From positions 62,001 through 126,000 of the forward strand of contig JADKAL010000016.1 in NCBI GenBank assembly GCA_016715325.1: DNA of 64,000 bases, written 5' to 3'. The stretch is from Methylococcaceae bacterium. GTDB lineage: Bacteria; Pseudomonadota; Gammaproteobacteria; Methylococcales; Methylomonadaceae. The notes under the pieces were generated by a model, which was not told the origin of the DNA, made no database searches, and saw only the letters and a program-made list of their open reading frames with translations. The first letter of the stretch is position 1, and the number at the start of each line of letters is the position of its first letter. Of this stretch, positions 17,416-27,107 are shown piece by piece. The position numbers and the translations under genes are program-made.

Positions 17416-19152
17416 TTGCAATGCTTTATCGGTCGATTTGCCGACCGAATATAATCCGGCAATCCCTGTCTCCTTCCATAATGGGCAATACATTCAATCC
17501 GATGAATTTCATGCCGCCGTAAGTTGTTGGGTCATCCAGTTGCAGGCTGAGCCTTATGATCGCTACGCCTTATTTACCGATGATGCTTATCCTTTTGCAG
17601 TATTGTTATTTGCCCTATTCCACGCCAGAAAAGAAGCGTGGATTCCCGGCAATAACCGCCCAGGTACTGCTCAACAACTTCAGCAGCAGGGTTGCCAGTT
17701 AATCGGCGATTGGGGTAACAGTCATAAGCAGCCCGATTATTATTTTGCTCTAGGAGAGAGTTCCACTTTAGCTTTATCGCCTTTAAATTCGGTAGAAACC
17801 AAGTTGGTTATTTTTACATCCGGTTCTAGCGGACAACCTAAACCGATAGAAAAACGCCTCATCCAACTGCAAAATGAAATTGCCGTTTTGGAACAACGCT
17901 GGGGCAATCAGCTTGGCAATTCGGAAGTTTTATCAACCGTCAGTCATCAACATATCTACGGTTTGTTATTTCGCGTTTTGTGGCCGTTGTCGGCAAGGCG
18001 TTGTTTTCACAGTCAGATTTATCTTAATCCAGAAATACTCGTTAATTCCATTAACAACAGTCCAGCATGTTGGGTTGCAAGTCCGGCGCATTTAAGGCGT
18101 TTGGATCAAGATTCACCTTGGGATGAATTAAAAGGATGTCGGCAATTTTCAGTTCAGGCGGTGCTTTACCTGCGCCAGCTAGACAGCAAATTCAAATCCA
18201 AAGCGGACAACAGGTTATCGAAATCTACGGCAGTTCGGAAACCGGCGGTATCGGTTGGCGGCAACACGATGAAGCTTGGACAGTGTTTCCCGATATATCA
18301 TTGACAGAAATAGAAAATTGCTGGCATCTACGCTCCCCTTATCTATTCGAAGATACTTTTTACCGATTAGACGATGAACTGGTTTTGCTGGACGACGATC
18401 GCTTCATCCTCCAAGGACGATCAGACCGCATCGTTAAAATTGAAGAAAAGCGCTTGTCTTTGACCGAAATGGAACAACGTTTGTGCGAAGATTCTTTCGT
18501 ATCGGAAGCTTTTGTGCTAATGATGAACGAAAGCCGGGATGTCATTGCGGCGGTCGTGGTCTTAAGCAAGAAAGGCTTAGATTATCAGGCAACACAGGGT
18601 AGAAATGCCCTAATAAAACAGTTACGAATCTCTTTAAAACAATGGTTTGAGCCGGTCGTCTTGCCTAAAAAATGGTTATTTGCCGATGCAATACCGCAGA
18701 CGCCGCAAGGGAAAATCGATCAAACATTACTCGCGTCCTTGTTGCAAAACAACGAAAAAAAATTACCTAAAATATTGGGCTTCAAATCGACAACCCAAAT
18801 TGTCGAATTAGAACTTAAAGTACCGCAAGTGCAAGATTTGATCTTTTTCCCCGATCATTTCCAGGGCTTTCCTATACTGCCCGGCGTGGTGCAACTGGCT
18901 TGGGTTGAACATTACGGTAAGCTTTTTTTCAGCCTTGAGGAATCCGCACGAGAGTTTTCGCGCTTGGAAGTGGTAAAGTTTATTCAAATCATTCGTCCCG
19001 GTGACGAATTGACTCTAACGTTAAATTGGAAAGCCGAATCCGGAGAATTGTGTTTTAATTTCAGCTCAGATTCAGGAGGATGTAGTTCGGGACGAATAGT
19101 GTACACATGCAAAAAAGCAAAATCTCGCATCGCTACTCATCAAAATAAATAA
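17405..19152 (+). pseudogene. apeH: AMP ligase fused to ApeI-type dehydratase, broken by a 1-base frameshift
   Basis: Two overlapping frames (17405-18304 and 18136-19152) form one protein of about 582 aa if a single base is added near 18131-18136. Part 1 has the adenylation motif IFTSGSSGQPKPIEK; part 2 continues FSSGGALP, YGSSETGGIGWRQ, GRSDRIVKIEEKRL and the catalytic PQTPQGKID. This is an ANL-superfamily acyl-ACP ligase that would activate the cinnamoyl-type starter. From about residue 450 the chain resembles a hotdog dehydratase (VPQVQDLIFFPDHFQGFPIL, then PGVVQLAWVEHYGKLFF), matching ApeI. In some clusters ApeH and ApeI are separate proteins. The break lies in TTAAAAGGATGTC and is probably a lost base. 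Confidence 0.82.
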
Positions 19153-19169
19153 TAGCTTCAGGAGTGATA

Positions 19170-19733
19170 ATGAACACCATTTTTCGTTGTGCAGCTGCGG
19201 TTTTTATCTTATTTGCCATTGCCGGTTGCGGGAAAAGACTGAGTGAAGCGACCTTACCCATCGGTATAAAAACGGGCGATCTTTATTACACGCAAGTCAC
19301 ATTGCAATACGAAAAAGGCCGACATCACACGACGAACTATCGCAAAGGGAAACTCTTGCCGATCAACACGCAAGTTCAATTAAAAGAAATATCCGGCGAC
19401 GATATTCAGTTGGAAATACTTCCTTCTCATTCGAAATTACGAATCGAAAATGTTGAAAAACATACCGGCGACGATGTAAGGCAAGCATTTAATAAACTGT
19501 TTGGAAAAAATAAAGTCGATCTGTCCGGGTTTACAAGATCGGAACGCGACTATATCGACTTAGGTAGAGTCGGGCAGGGAATGAGAAAAAAAGCGGTTAT
19601 TGCCGCAATCGGTTATCCGCCTATCACGGAAACGCCTTCATTGGATGGCAATGAATGGACCTTTTGGAGTTCCCGCTTTAACCGTTTTATTGTTAAATTC
19701 CAAAATGACAAGGTCGCTCAGATACAGGAATAA
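19170..19733 (+). CDS. APE-cluster lipoprotein, SmpA/OmlA-like C-terminus
   Basis: A 187-aa lipoprotein precursor. CAGGAG precedes the ATG at 19170 by six bases, which makes it a better start than the in-frame GTG at 19164. The N-terminus MNTIFRCAAAVFILFAIAGC carries the lipobox IAGC. The C-terminal 45 residues (RVGQGMRKKAVIAAIGYPP, then EWTFWSSRFNRFIVKF) resemble the SmpA/OmlA/BamE fold, in which a short helical repeat is followed by a beta sheet. The function is not known; the operon position suggests polyene transport or outer-membrane assembly. Confidence 0.75.
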   Translation: MNTIFRCAAAVFILFAIAGCGKRLSEATLPIGIKTGDLYYTQVTLQYEKGRHHTTNYRKGKLLPINTQVQLKEISGDDIQLEILPSHSKLRIENVEKHTGDDVRQAFNKLFGKNKVDLSGFTRSERDYIDLGRVGQGMRKKAVIAAIGYPPITETPSLDGNEWTFWSSRFNRFIVKFQNDKVAQIQE

Positions 19734-19757
19734 TACCGCTTGGTTGAACACAACGGA

Positions 19758-20491
19758 ATGAAAACGTGCCTTATCGTCCCCGTTTTTAATCATGAAAACG
19801 CGATTATCGGCGTCATTGAAAAACTAAAGGTTTTGATTTGCCTTGTTTTTTGGTGAACGACGGCAGTTCAGTCGCCTGCTCTCAAGTATTGGCCGACTGT
19901 GCCGATAAGGAATCGAGTTGGCTTACGTTAATCACGCGCCCGGTAAACGGCGGCAAAGGCGCTGCCGTCGTCGACGGCTTTAATGCCGCGATAAGGCAAG
20001 GATTTGATTACGCCATCCAAATCGATGCCGACGGTCAGCACGATACTAACGCCATCCCTGAATTCCTTGCCGCCAGCAATCAACATCCGTACGCAATGAT
20101 TTTAGGACAACCGATATACGATGACTCCGTGCCGAAAAGCCGCTTGTACGGACGGAAAATAACGACGTTTTGGATCGCTATTAACACCTTATCGTTTGCC
20201 ATTGCCGACGGCATGTGCGGATTTCGGCTTTATCCGTTGATCGCGGTAAACCGCTTAATCAGAAATACTTCCATCGGCCAACGGATGGATTTCGATATCG
20301 ATATTGTCGTGCGCTTATACTGGCAAGGGGTTGAGACCGTTAATCTGCCGACAGCGGTTCGATATCCAATCGATGGCGTATCGCATTTTAAGTTGTGGCG
20401 GGATAATCTAATGATTTCACAAACCCATGCCCGTTTATTCTTCGGCATGTTAATCCGCATTCCGCAATTATTGCTTAGACATTGGCGATGA
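19758..20491 (+). pseudogene. GT2-family glycosyltransferase (ApeJ-type N-terminal half), 1-base frameshift
   Basis: The ATG at 19758 starts MKTCLIVPVFNHENAIIGVI, a standard GT2 N-terminus. The frame then breaks at CTAAAGGTTTTG (about 19824-19832). One missing base there restores LKGFDLPCFLVNDGSS and the long frame to 20491, about 244 aa. Family motifs include NGGKGAAVVDGF, the DXD-like IDADGQHD, and GRKITTFWIAIN. It resembles polyprenyl-phosphate-type glycosyltransferases. In other APE clusters a glycosyltransferase and acyltransferase are joined in one protein; here they are adjacent, with ATGA overlap. A TTG at 19838 would start only the truncated part. Confidence 0.8.
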
Positions 20492-21426
20492 AAAACTCAA
20501 CACACTGGGCGCAAATGGAAGAACGCGGCGTGATCTGGGGTATGCGCTTTCTGTTGCAAACCTATCTGTTGTTAGGACGTTCGTTATTGCAAGTGTTTTT
20601 GTATCCGGTCGTTATTTATTACTGGCTGATTAATAAGCCGGCACGACACGCAAGCCAAGATTACTTAAACCGGTTGGCGGTTTTCGCGCCGTCGTTAAAC
20701 ATAAACGGCAGTTTGCTTTGGAGTTACCGGCACTTTATCTGCTTTGCTAACGCCATGATTGACAAACTGGCGGCTTGGTCGGGAACGCTTTCTCCGTCCG
20801 ACGTGATGTACTTCGGCAGAAATGAATTATTGGCAGAAACCGGCAAAGGGCGCGGTGTATTATTGTTAGGCGCGCACCTTGGTAACTTAGAAGTTTGCCG
20901 TATAATCGCCGATTTCGATAATACACCGCCTATTAATGTGTTAGTACACACCAAGCATGCACAAAAATTTAATACGGTATTACGCCAGACGAATAACAAA
21001 AGCGATTTTAATTTGATCCAAGTGACCGAAATCACAGCTGCAACCGCCCAATTGTTGAGCGATAAAATAGAAGCTGGCGAATTAGTCGTTATGGCGGCGG
21101 ATAGAACACCGGTGAATAATCAACAGCGGGTTAGTAAGGTAAGCTTCCTAGGTTCCGATGCGATGTTCCCGCAAGGACCGTTCATACTGGCAGGATTATT
21201 GAAATGCCCTGTGTATACCCTGCTCTGCCTAAAACAACAGGATAAATTCGCGATTTATATTGAGTCCTTCTGCGAACAAGTCAGCTTTCAAAGAAAAAAT
21301 CGTGAAGAGTCGATGCAGAAACTCGCGCAACGCTTTGCAGAACGCTTGCAATCTTATTGTCTAAAAGAGCCGTTACAATGGTTCAATTTTTTCGATTTTT
21401 GGCAGGTTGCTCCCAACGATGAATAA
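20488..21426 (+). CDS. LpxL/HtrB-like acyltransferase
   Basis: A 312-aa protein with the lysophospholipid/Kdo-lipid acyltransferase signature LLGAHLGNLEV (HX4E), MAADRTPVNN and FPQGPFILAGLLKCPVY. A hydrophobic helix near residues 15-40 anchors it to the inner membrane. The ATG overlaps the glycosyltransferase stop. Together with the glycosyltransferase it corresponds to the bifunctional protein found in many APE clusters, and would modify the lipid anchor of the polyene. The stop overlaps the ammonia-lyase start. Confidence 0.85.
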   Translation: MKNSTHWAQMEERGVIWGMRFLLQTYLLLGRSLLQVFLYPVVIYYWLINKPARHASQDYLNRLAVFAPSLNINGSLLWSYRHFICFANAMIDKLAAWSGTLSPSDVMYFGRNELLAETGKGRGVLLLGAHLGNLEVCRIIADFDNTPPINVLVHTKHAQKFNTVLRQTNNKSDFNLIQVTEITAATAQLLSDKIEAGELVVMAADRTPVNNQQRVSKVSFLGSDAMFPQGPFILAGLLKCPVYTLLCLKQQDKFAIYIESFCEQVSFQRKNREESMQKLAQRFAERLQSYCLKEPLQWFNFFDFWQVAPNDE

Positions 21427-22952
21427 AAATAATACCGTCGTTTTCGATGGCAAGCCAATTACTATCGAAGACATTTGCCGCATCGCGAATCAACAAGCAC
21501 GGATTCAACTCAGCGCCATAACCGATTTTGTTGTTCGAATCGATAAAGGCGCCTTATTTGTCGATACCTTATTGAAAGAACAAGGCTATGTCTATGGCGT
21601 AACGACGGGCTTCGGGGATTCTTGTTCCGTACCCGTCCCGTTAGACCTCGTTGATAGCTTGTCTAAAAACCTTTACACCTTCCACGGTTGCGGTTTGGGC
21701 AATTATTTTGATGCCGAACAAACACGCGCAATTCTGGCTACGCGATTAACCAGTCTAGCCAGAGGATTTTCCGGTGTGCGTTACCGATTGTTGGAACAAC
21801 TGTCAACCTTATTAACGCAAGATATTCTCCCGCTAATTCCGCAAGAAGGATCGGTAGGCGCCAGTGGCGATTTAACGCCGCTATCATATTTGGCAGCAGT
21901 CTTGGCGGGAGAACGGGAAGTTCTTTATCAAGGCGAACGCCACGTTACCCAAACGCTATTCAAAAAATTAAATATTGAACCGCTGACCTTAAAACCTAAA
22001 GAAGGTTTGGCGATTATGAACGGAACGGCGGCAATGACGGGTGTTGCTTGCCTTGCTTATCATCGTGCCGAGTATCTGTCGCAACTATCTACAAGAATTA
22101 CCAGTCTGGTTTCGATTGCCTTAAAAGGTAATGCCAGCCATTTCGGTGAAAAATTGTTTTCCGTGAAACCGCATCCCGGGCAAAACTTGGTTGCTAGAAG
22201 ACTTCGTGCGGATTTGTCTGTTATCGGAAATATTCCGCAGGACGACACCCGTCTTCAAGATCGTTACTCGCTCCGTTGTGCGCCGCATGTCATCGGCGTA
22301 CTTGAAGACTCCTTGCCTTGGCTCAGACAATTTATCGAAAATGAATTGAACAGCGCTAACGACAATCCCATTATTGATGCCGATGAAGAACAGGTTTTGC
22401 ATGGCGGTCATTTTTACGGCGGCCATATTGCCTTTGCGATGGACAGCCTAAAAACAGCAATCGCCAACCTTGCCGACTTGATGGATAGGCAAATGGCGCA
22501 GTTGATGGATCCAAAATTTAACCACGGCTTACCGGCAAATTTGTCCGGCGCGACGGGGGGAAGATAAATACGTCAATCACGGTTTTAAAGCGTTACAAAT
22601 TGCGGTTTCCGCGTGGACTGCCGAAGCTTTGAAATTGACCATGCCCGCGAGTGTATTTTCCCGTTCGACCGAATGTCATAATCAGGACAAGGTGAGCATG
22701 GGGACAATTGCAGCCAGAGATTGCATCCGCATACTTGAATTGACCGAACAGGTTGCTGTCGCAGTCTTGTTGGCTGCCGTACAAGGTGTTGAGCTACGCG
22801 GGAATTCTGACGTTTTAAGCCCTGCATTGAAAGCCACAGTCCAGTATGTGCGCGACTTTAGTCCATTCTTAAATACGGATCGTGCCTTAGAGCAAGAACT
22901 ACGAAACTGTCTGGTATTAATACGCAATCAAGATTGGCCGCTTTATGACTAA
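21419..22952 (+). pseudogene. Aromatic amino acid ammonia lyase (HAL/TAL family), 1-base frameshift
   Basis: The restored protein is 510 aa, the family norm. It contains the MIO-forming triad Ala148-Ser149-Gly150 in GSVGASGDLTPLSY and the catalytic-loop Tyr in YGVTTGFGDS. In APE pathways this enzyme deaminates tyrosine or phenylalanine to give the cinnamate-type starter. The frame ends early at GATGGR because the G run at about 22555-22560 has six G where five give SGATGEDKYVNHG; after this the frame continues to 22952. The selectivity position reads Phe88-His89, unlike the usual Ser-His (HAL), His-Leu (TAL) or Phe-Leu (PAL), so the substrate is unclear. ATG 21419 is preferred over TTG 21407. 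Confidence 0.85.
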
Positions 22953-23370
22953 GCAGCATCAAGCGTCAGTCGATATTGAAATACCCTTCCATGATGTAGA
23001 TGTGATGGAGATCGTCTGGCATGGACATTACGCCAAGTATTTTGAAATCGCCCGTTGCGCTCTATTGGAACAAATCGACTACAACTATCCGCAAATGCGT
23101 GCTTCCGGTTATGCTTGGCCGATTATCGACCTGAGAGTCCGTTACATAAAACCGGCGGTGTTCGGCCAGAAAATCACCGTGAATGCCGTTATTGTCGAAT
23201 GGGAAAACCGTTTGAAAATCGACTATCAAATAACGGACAAGGCAACGGGTTCTCGACTGGTCAAAGGCTATAGCATCCAAGTCGCGGTGGATATGCAAAC
23301 GATGACGATGTGTTTTGAATCGCCAAGTGTTTTATATGAAAAACTGAGGCAATTCATTCATATTGAGTAG
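22945..23370 (+). CDS. apeK: 4-hydroxybenzoyl-CoA-type thioesterase (ApeK type)
   Basis: A 141-aa hotdog-fold thioesterase. The family signature is IPFHDVDVMEIVWHGHYAKY, with the catalytic Asp followed by the N-terminal helix. ApeK-type enzymes release or edit acyl-ACP intermediates in APE biosynthesis. The ATG overlaps the stop of the ammonia-lyase gene by eight bases. The length and motif spacing are normal. Confidence 0.88.
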   Translation: MTKQHQASVDIEIPFHDVDVMEIVWHGHYAKYFEIARCALLEQIDYNYPQMRASGYAWPIIDLRVRYIKPAVFGQKITVNAVIVEWENRLKIDYQITDKATGSRLVKGYSIQVAVDMQTMTMCFESPSVLYEKLRQFIHIE

Positions 23371-23428
23371 AAGTTAGGCTGTTCTAGTTTATGAAAGAAA
23401 CGTTTTTGATCTTATCAAGGAAAATACA

Positions 23429-24082
23429 ATGAATATAACAATCAAATTTTCGATCCTTGTTGTTTTTATCAGCGTTCTATTTCTAAGCGGCTGCGCTACC
23501 AGTCGCTCGATTATTGAGGTTTCCTTGCCTGCGTCGGGTGAAGTTTCTAAATCGAATGGTAAAGAAATTTTCATAAACTCTGTAACCGATCAACGCGGAT
23601 TTGAGGTCAAGCCCCGAGAGCCAAGCACCCCATCGCTCGATCCTGATGAAAAACAAGGCGACGATATACAGCTCCGTGCTATTGCCCGCAAAAGAAACGG
23701 CTATGGAATGGGATTAGGAGATATTCTTTTGCCGGAAGGAAAAACGGTAGAATCACTAATGAATTCTGTCGTTCGGCAAGCATTTATTGAAATCGGCTTT
23801 AATGTTCTTAGTAAAAAAGAGCAAATTACCGAAAATACTATTGTCGTTGATGTGCAGATAAATAAGTTATGGTCGTGGATGAACCCCGGATTTTGGGCGA
23901 TCACGCTAAGCACGGAAATTTCGACTGACGTCACCACCAAATATAAAGAATCCACCGATAAAAAAACCATATCGGTAAAGGCTTCGGATAATTTTCAAAC
24001 AGGCGTAGAAGGAAATTGGCTGGAAGTCATGCAAAGTGCGCTAAAGGCATACATTACTGAATTTAAGATTAAGTTGAAATAG
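23429..24082 (+). CDS. YajG-like lipoprotein
   Basis: A 217-aa lipoprotein precursor with signal peptide and lipobox FLSGC at residues 17-21. The remainder resembles the YajG family: EVSKSNGKEIFINSVTDQRG early, GYGMGLGDILLPEGKTV in the middle, and a C-terminal beta/alpha domain (VVDVQINKLWSWMNPGFWAI). A Shine-Dalgarno AAGGA lies seven bases before the ATG. It sits between apeK and the LolA-like gene, so it may be part of the APE operon, but its role there is inference. Confidence 0.75.
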   Translation: MNITIKFSILVVFISVLFLSGCATSRSIIEVSLPASGEVSKSNGKEIFINSVTDQRGFEVKPREPSTPSLDPDEKQGDDIQLRAIARKRNGYGMGLGDILLPEGKTVESLMNSVVRQAFIEIGFNVLSKKEQITENTIVVDVQINKLWSWMNPGFWAITLSTEISTDVTTKYKESTDKKTISVKASDNFQTGVEGNWLEVMQSALKAYITEFKIKLK

Positions 24083-24184
24083 CCTGTGCCAGTTGGGTTG
24101 AATGATGTAAAGACTGACTTAGAGGATATGGGGTTAGTTTCCTTAGCCGCTATTATCCGTACACATCAATAACGGCTATTCCTT

Positions 24185-24769
24185 GTGATAATTTTAAGAG
24201 TCCTACTGTTAATTCTGCTATCGCTTAATAATTGTATTGCGGACGATGTATTAGCCCGCATAACTCCTCAGTTATCACAAAAAACTATTACGCAAGGGTT
24301 ATTTCAACAGGAAAAACGCCTAAAGTTTTTAAACAAACCTTTACTATCCGCAGGCTCATTTTCCTACGATCAAAGTAAAGGCGTAATCTGGAAAACAATC
24401 ACCCCAATTCCTTCATTACTGCTCGTCAATGATGAACATTTATTGACCGCGCAGGGCGAGCAAGCCTTACCTCCGGCTTTTGCTCGCGTTTTTAAAGCGT
24501 TATTGGGCGGCGAATTAAACCGTTTGAGCGAAGGTTTTGAAATCACAGGCAAAGAACAAAAAACATCTTGGCAATTACAGCTAACGCCGAAGGATGAGTT
24601 ATTAAAGAAAGTCATCAAAACTATTTTATTGAGCGGCGACTCCGAGTTGCGACTATTGGAACTTCAGGAAGCGAACAGCAACCTGACCCGTATTAAGTTT
24701 TCTGAAATTTCCCATCCTGACCGTTTAAGCAACGAACAACAAGCTGAATTTGAACGTTTATCACCCTAA
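24185..24769 (+). CDS. LolA-like outer-membrane lipoprotein carrier (ApeL type)
   Basis: A 194-aa periplasmic protein with an N-terminal signal (MIILRVLLLILLSLNNCIA). The body resembles the LolA fold: FQQEKRLKFLNKPLLSAG, WKTITPIPSLLLVND and FKALLGGELNRLSEGF. In APE clusters it is thought to carry the lipid-anchored polyene across the periplasm. The start is GTG at 24185; there is no in-frame ATG near. It overlaps the exporter gene by 20 bases, which indicates coupled expression. Confidence 0.85.
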   Translation: MIILRVLLLILLSLNNCIADDVLARITPQLSQKTITQGLFQQEKRLKFLNKPLLSAGSFSYDQSKGVIWKTITPIPSLLLVNDEHLLTAQGEQALPPAFARVFKALLGGELNRLSEGFEITGKEQKTSWQLQLTPKDELLKKVIKTILLSGDSELRLLELQEANSNLTRIKFSEISHPDRLSNEQQAEFERLSP

Positions 24770-27107
24770 GGTTACGGCATGGCTTTGGCTGGCGATGATG
24801 TTAGTCATCGGTACGCTATCTAGTCAAACCTTGACTAAAGACTGGCTGGAAACCGGTTTTCTAGCGCTTTTACCGGCGACAGAACAACAACCGGAAATTG
24901 CTAAAGCTATCCAGAAACATAATGAACAGCGTGACCGGAAAGTGATCTGGTTGAGTGGCGCGGCGACCTCCGAAGCGGCTATCAGCCATGCCCAGAAACT
25001 CAAACAACAACTGCAACAGAGTCGGTTGTTTAAGACAATTTTGTTAGAGTTGCCGCAACAGCAAGTTTTGCAACGCTATCAGCAGTTATTTCCTTATCGT
25101 TATCAGTTACTCGACGCACAAACACAAGCGACGCTACAAAATAATCCAAAAGACTTGCTAAGCCGAAATCTGGAGACACTTTACAGCCCGATGGGGCAAA
25201 TGACGGCTGCCGATCTCGAACACGATCCCTTGCTAATATTCAGCCGCTATTTTCATGCGCAAAACCCTATAAAGTTAGCAGTTGAAGACGGCATCGTTAT
25301 TCTTAAAGATACTAACCGGGTTTGGGCCTTATTAATGGCCGATCTGGAAGACTCGAACTTACAGTTGGATAAACTGGAGTCTTTATTAGCTTTGGTTAAT
25401 AACGCTAAAGCGATAATGCAAGAAACAGGCGGCGATTTAATCGCAACAGGTATGCCACTGTTTACCGCCTATGGTTCGGAATCTGCCAAGCATGAGATTT
25501 CAACGGTGGGTGTCGGTTCCAGTGTTGGCATTGTTATTTTGATGTTGTTGACCTTTCGCACCTTACGTCCATTGCTGTTGTCGTTTTTGGCTATAAGCTG
25601 TGGACTATTTGCCGCACTCGTCGTGAGTGTAATGGTTTTCGGTAAAATTCATATCATCACGCTGGTTTTCGGCGCCAGCTTAATCGGCGTAGCAGATGAT
25701 TATGCGCTGCATTTTATGTGCGACAGCTTTGGCGCCAAAAATTGGCAGCCGCGTCTTGGTTTACGCTATATCTTCCCTGGTTTGCTTATCGGCTTATTAA
25801 CTAACCTGTTAAGTTACTCGGGTCTGGTGCTTTCACCTTTTCCTGGTTTACAGCAAGTCGCGTTGTTTTCAGCGGTCGGCTTGCTAGTCGCCTGGTTAAC
25901 GGTCGTTTTATTATTTCCCCTATTATTAACCCGATTTACACCGGAACATCAACCTGTCATTTTGAAGCTGGCTAATAACTGGCAACAGCATTGGCCGGTT
26001 TGGTTGTTAAAAAACCGGCGCTGGCTGGTCATTTTGTTAGCAATCTTTATAGCAGGCGGACTTTGGCACCTTACACCGCGCGATGATGTGCGTTTGTTAC
26101 AATCAGCACCTGCCGAGTTAATAAAAATGGCGGATAAAATTAAGCAATTATTGCCGGTCAGCCCGGAAAATCAGTTTTTCATGGTATCAGGAAACAATTT
26201 AGATGATTGGCACCGGAACGAACAACAGTTGCTGAAAGCACTAAACCCATTAACTGCCCAAAATAAATTATCAAGTTACCAAGGCCTGAGCGATTATTGG
26301 CCTGACGAGAATACTCAGAAATTGAACTACCACTTGCTGGACGGCTCGCTTTATCAATCAGGCCTGATCAAACACTACATGTCGGACTTAGGTTTCAGCG
26401 ATAAAGCGATAAAAAACGAACTCAATCAATTTACGACTGCGAAAAACCGGACAATTTCATTACCTGATTGGCTGTCAACTGCCGACGAAAACAAGCAAAA
26501 CTTATGGCTGGGTTGCGATTCAAGCCAATGCCGCAGCATTGTTTCCTTAATTGGGATCACCGATTTATCAGCCTTATCTTTGTTGCAAAACTTACCCGGC
26601 GTAGCTTGGGTTGATCAAGTTGAACAATTATCTTCCATGTTTGCGCGTTATAGAGTTAGGGTCAGCCTGCTATTAACAGCGGCTTACTTTTTGGTATTCA
26701 TCGGTTTGGGATTCAAATTCGGTTGGAAGAATGCTTTGAAGATAACCTCAATACCGGTGGTTTCAGCACTGGTTTCCTTGGCTATGATGGGCTGGTTTAA
26801 CCAATTATTTAGCTTGTTCAATTTGTTTGCATTGTTATTGGTACTCGGTATTGGCGTTGATGACGCCATTTTCTTTTTTATGGCTGATGCCTCACGTGAA
26901 AAGCAAACTTCGCCGGATTCAGATAATGAAGACAAACGCGCTAGCACCTCGCTTGCAGTAACACTCTCCGCACTGACGACGTTGCTGGCATTCGGTTTAT
27001 TGGCGATCAGCTCAACCGAGATTGTGCATGCTTTTGGTTTTACTGTCGCGACAGGTATTTTTACAGCGCTTTTGTTATCGCCTTTAGTCGGCTTTCGGAA
27101 AGTCTAA
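24750..27107 (+). CDS. MMPL/RND-family exporter (ApeM type)
   Basis: A 785-aa protein with the duplicated RND/MMPL topology: one N-terminal membrane segment, a large periplasmic domain, five more segments (about 250-390), then a repeat of the same plan (about 420-785). Key polar residues are in LIGVADDYALHF and GIGVDDAIFFFMADAS, the Asp pair used for proton relay. It is the putative inner-membrane exporter of the polyene lipid. The start is TTG at 24750, giving a full first membrane segment; the next in-frame ATG (24795) would cut into it. It is the last gene of the plus-strand APE arm. Confidence 0.9.
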   Translation: MNVYHPKVTAWLWLAMMLVIGTLSSQTLTKDWLETGFLALLPATEQQPEIAKAIQKHNEQRDRKVIWLSGAATSEAAISHAQKLKQQLQQSRLFKTILLELPQQQVLQRYQQLFPYRYQLLDAQTQATLQNNPKDLLSRNLETLYSPMGQMTAADLEHDPLLIFSRYFHAQNPIKLAVEDGIVILKDTNRVWALLMADLEDSNLQLDKLESLLALVNNAKAIMQETGGDLIATGMPLFTAYGSESAKHEISTVGVGSSVGIVILMLLTFRTLRPLLLSFLAISCGLFAALVVSVMVFGKIHIITLVFGASLIGVADDYALHFMCDSFGAKNWQPRLGLRYIFPGLLIGLLTNLLSYSGLVLSPFPGLQQVALFSAVGLLVAWLTVVLLFPLLLTRFTPEHQPVILKLANNWQQHWPVWLLKNRRWLVILLAIFIAGGLWHLTPRDDVRLLQSAPAELIKMADKIKQLLPVSPENQFFMVSGNNLDDWHRNEQQLLKALNPLTAQNKLSSYQGLSDYWPDENTQKLNYHLLDGSLYQSGLIKHYMSDLGFSDKAIKNELNQFTTAKNRTISLPDWLSTADENKQNLWLGCDSSQCRSIVSLIGITDLSALSLLQNLPGVAWVDQVEQLSSMFARYRVRVSLLLTAAYFLVFIGLGFKFGWKNALKITSIPVVSALVSLAMMGWFNQLFSLFNLFALLLVLGIGVDDAIFFFMADASREKQTSPDSDNEDKRASTSLAVTLSALTTLLAFGLLAISSTEIVHAFGFTVATGIFTALLLSPLVGFRKV

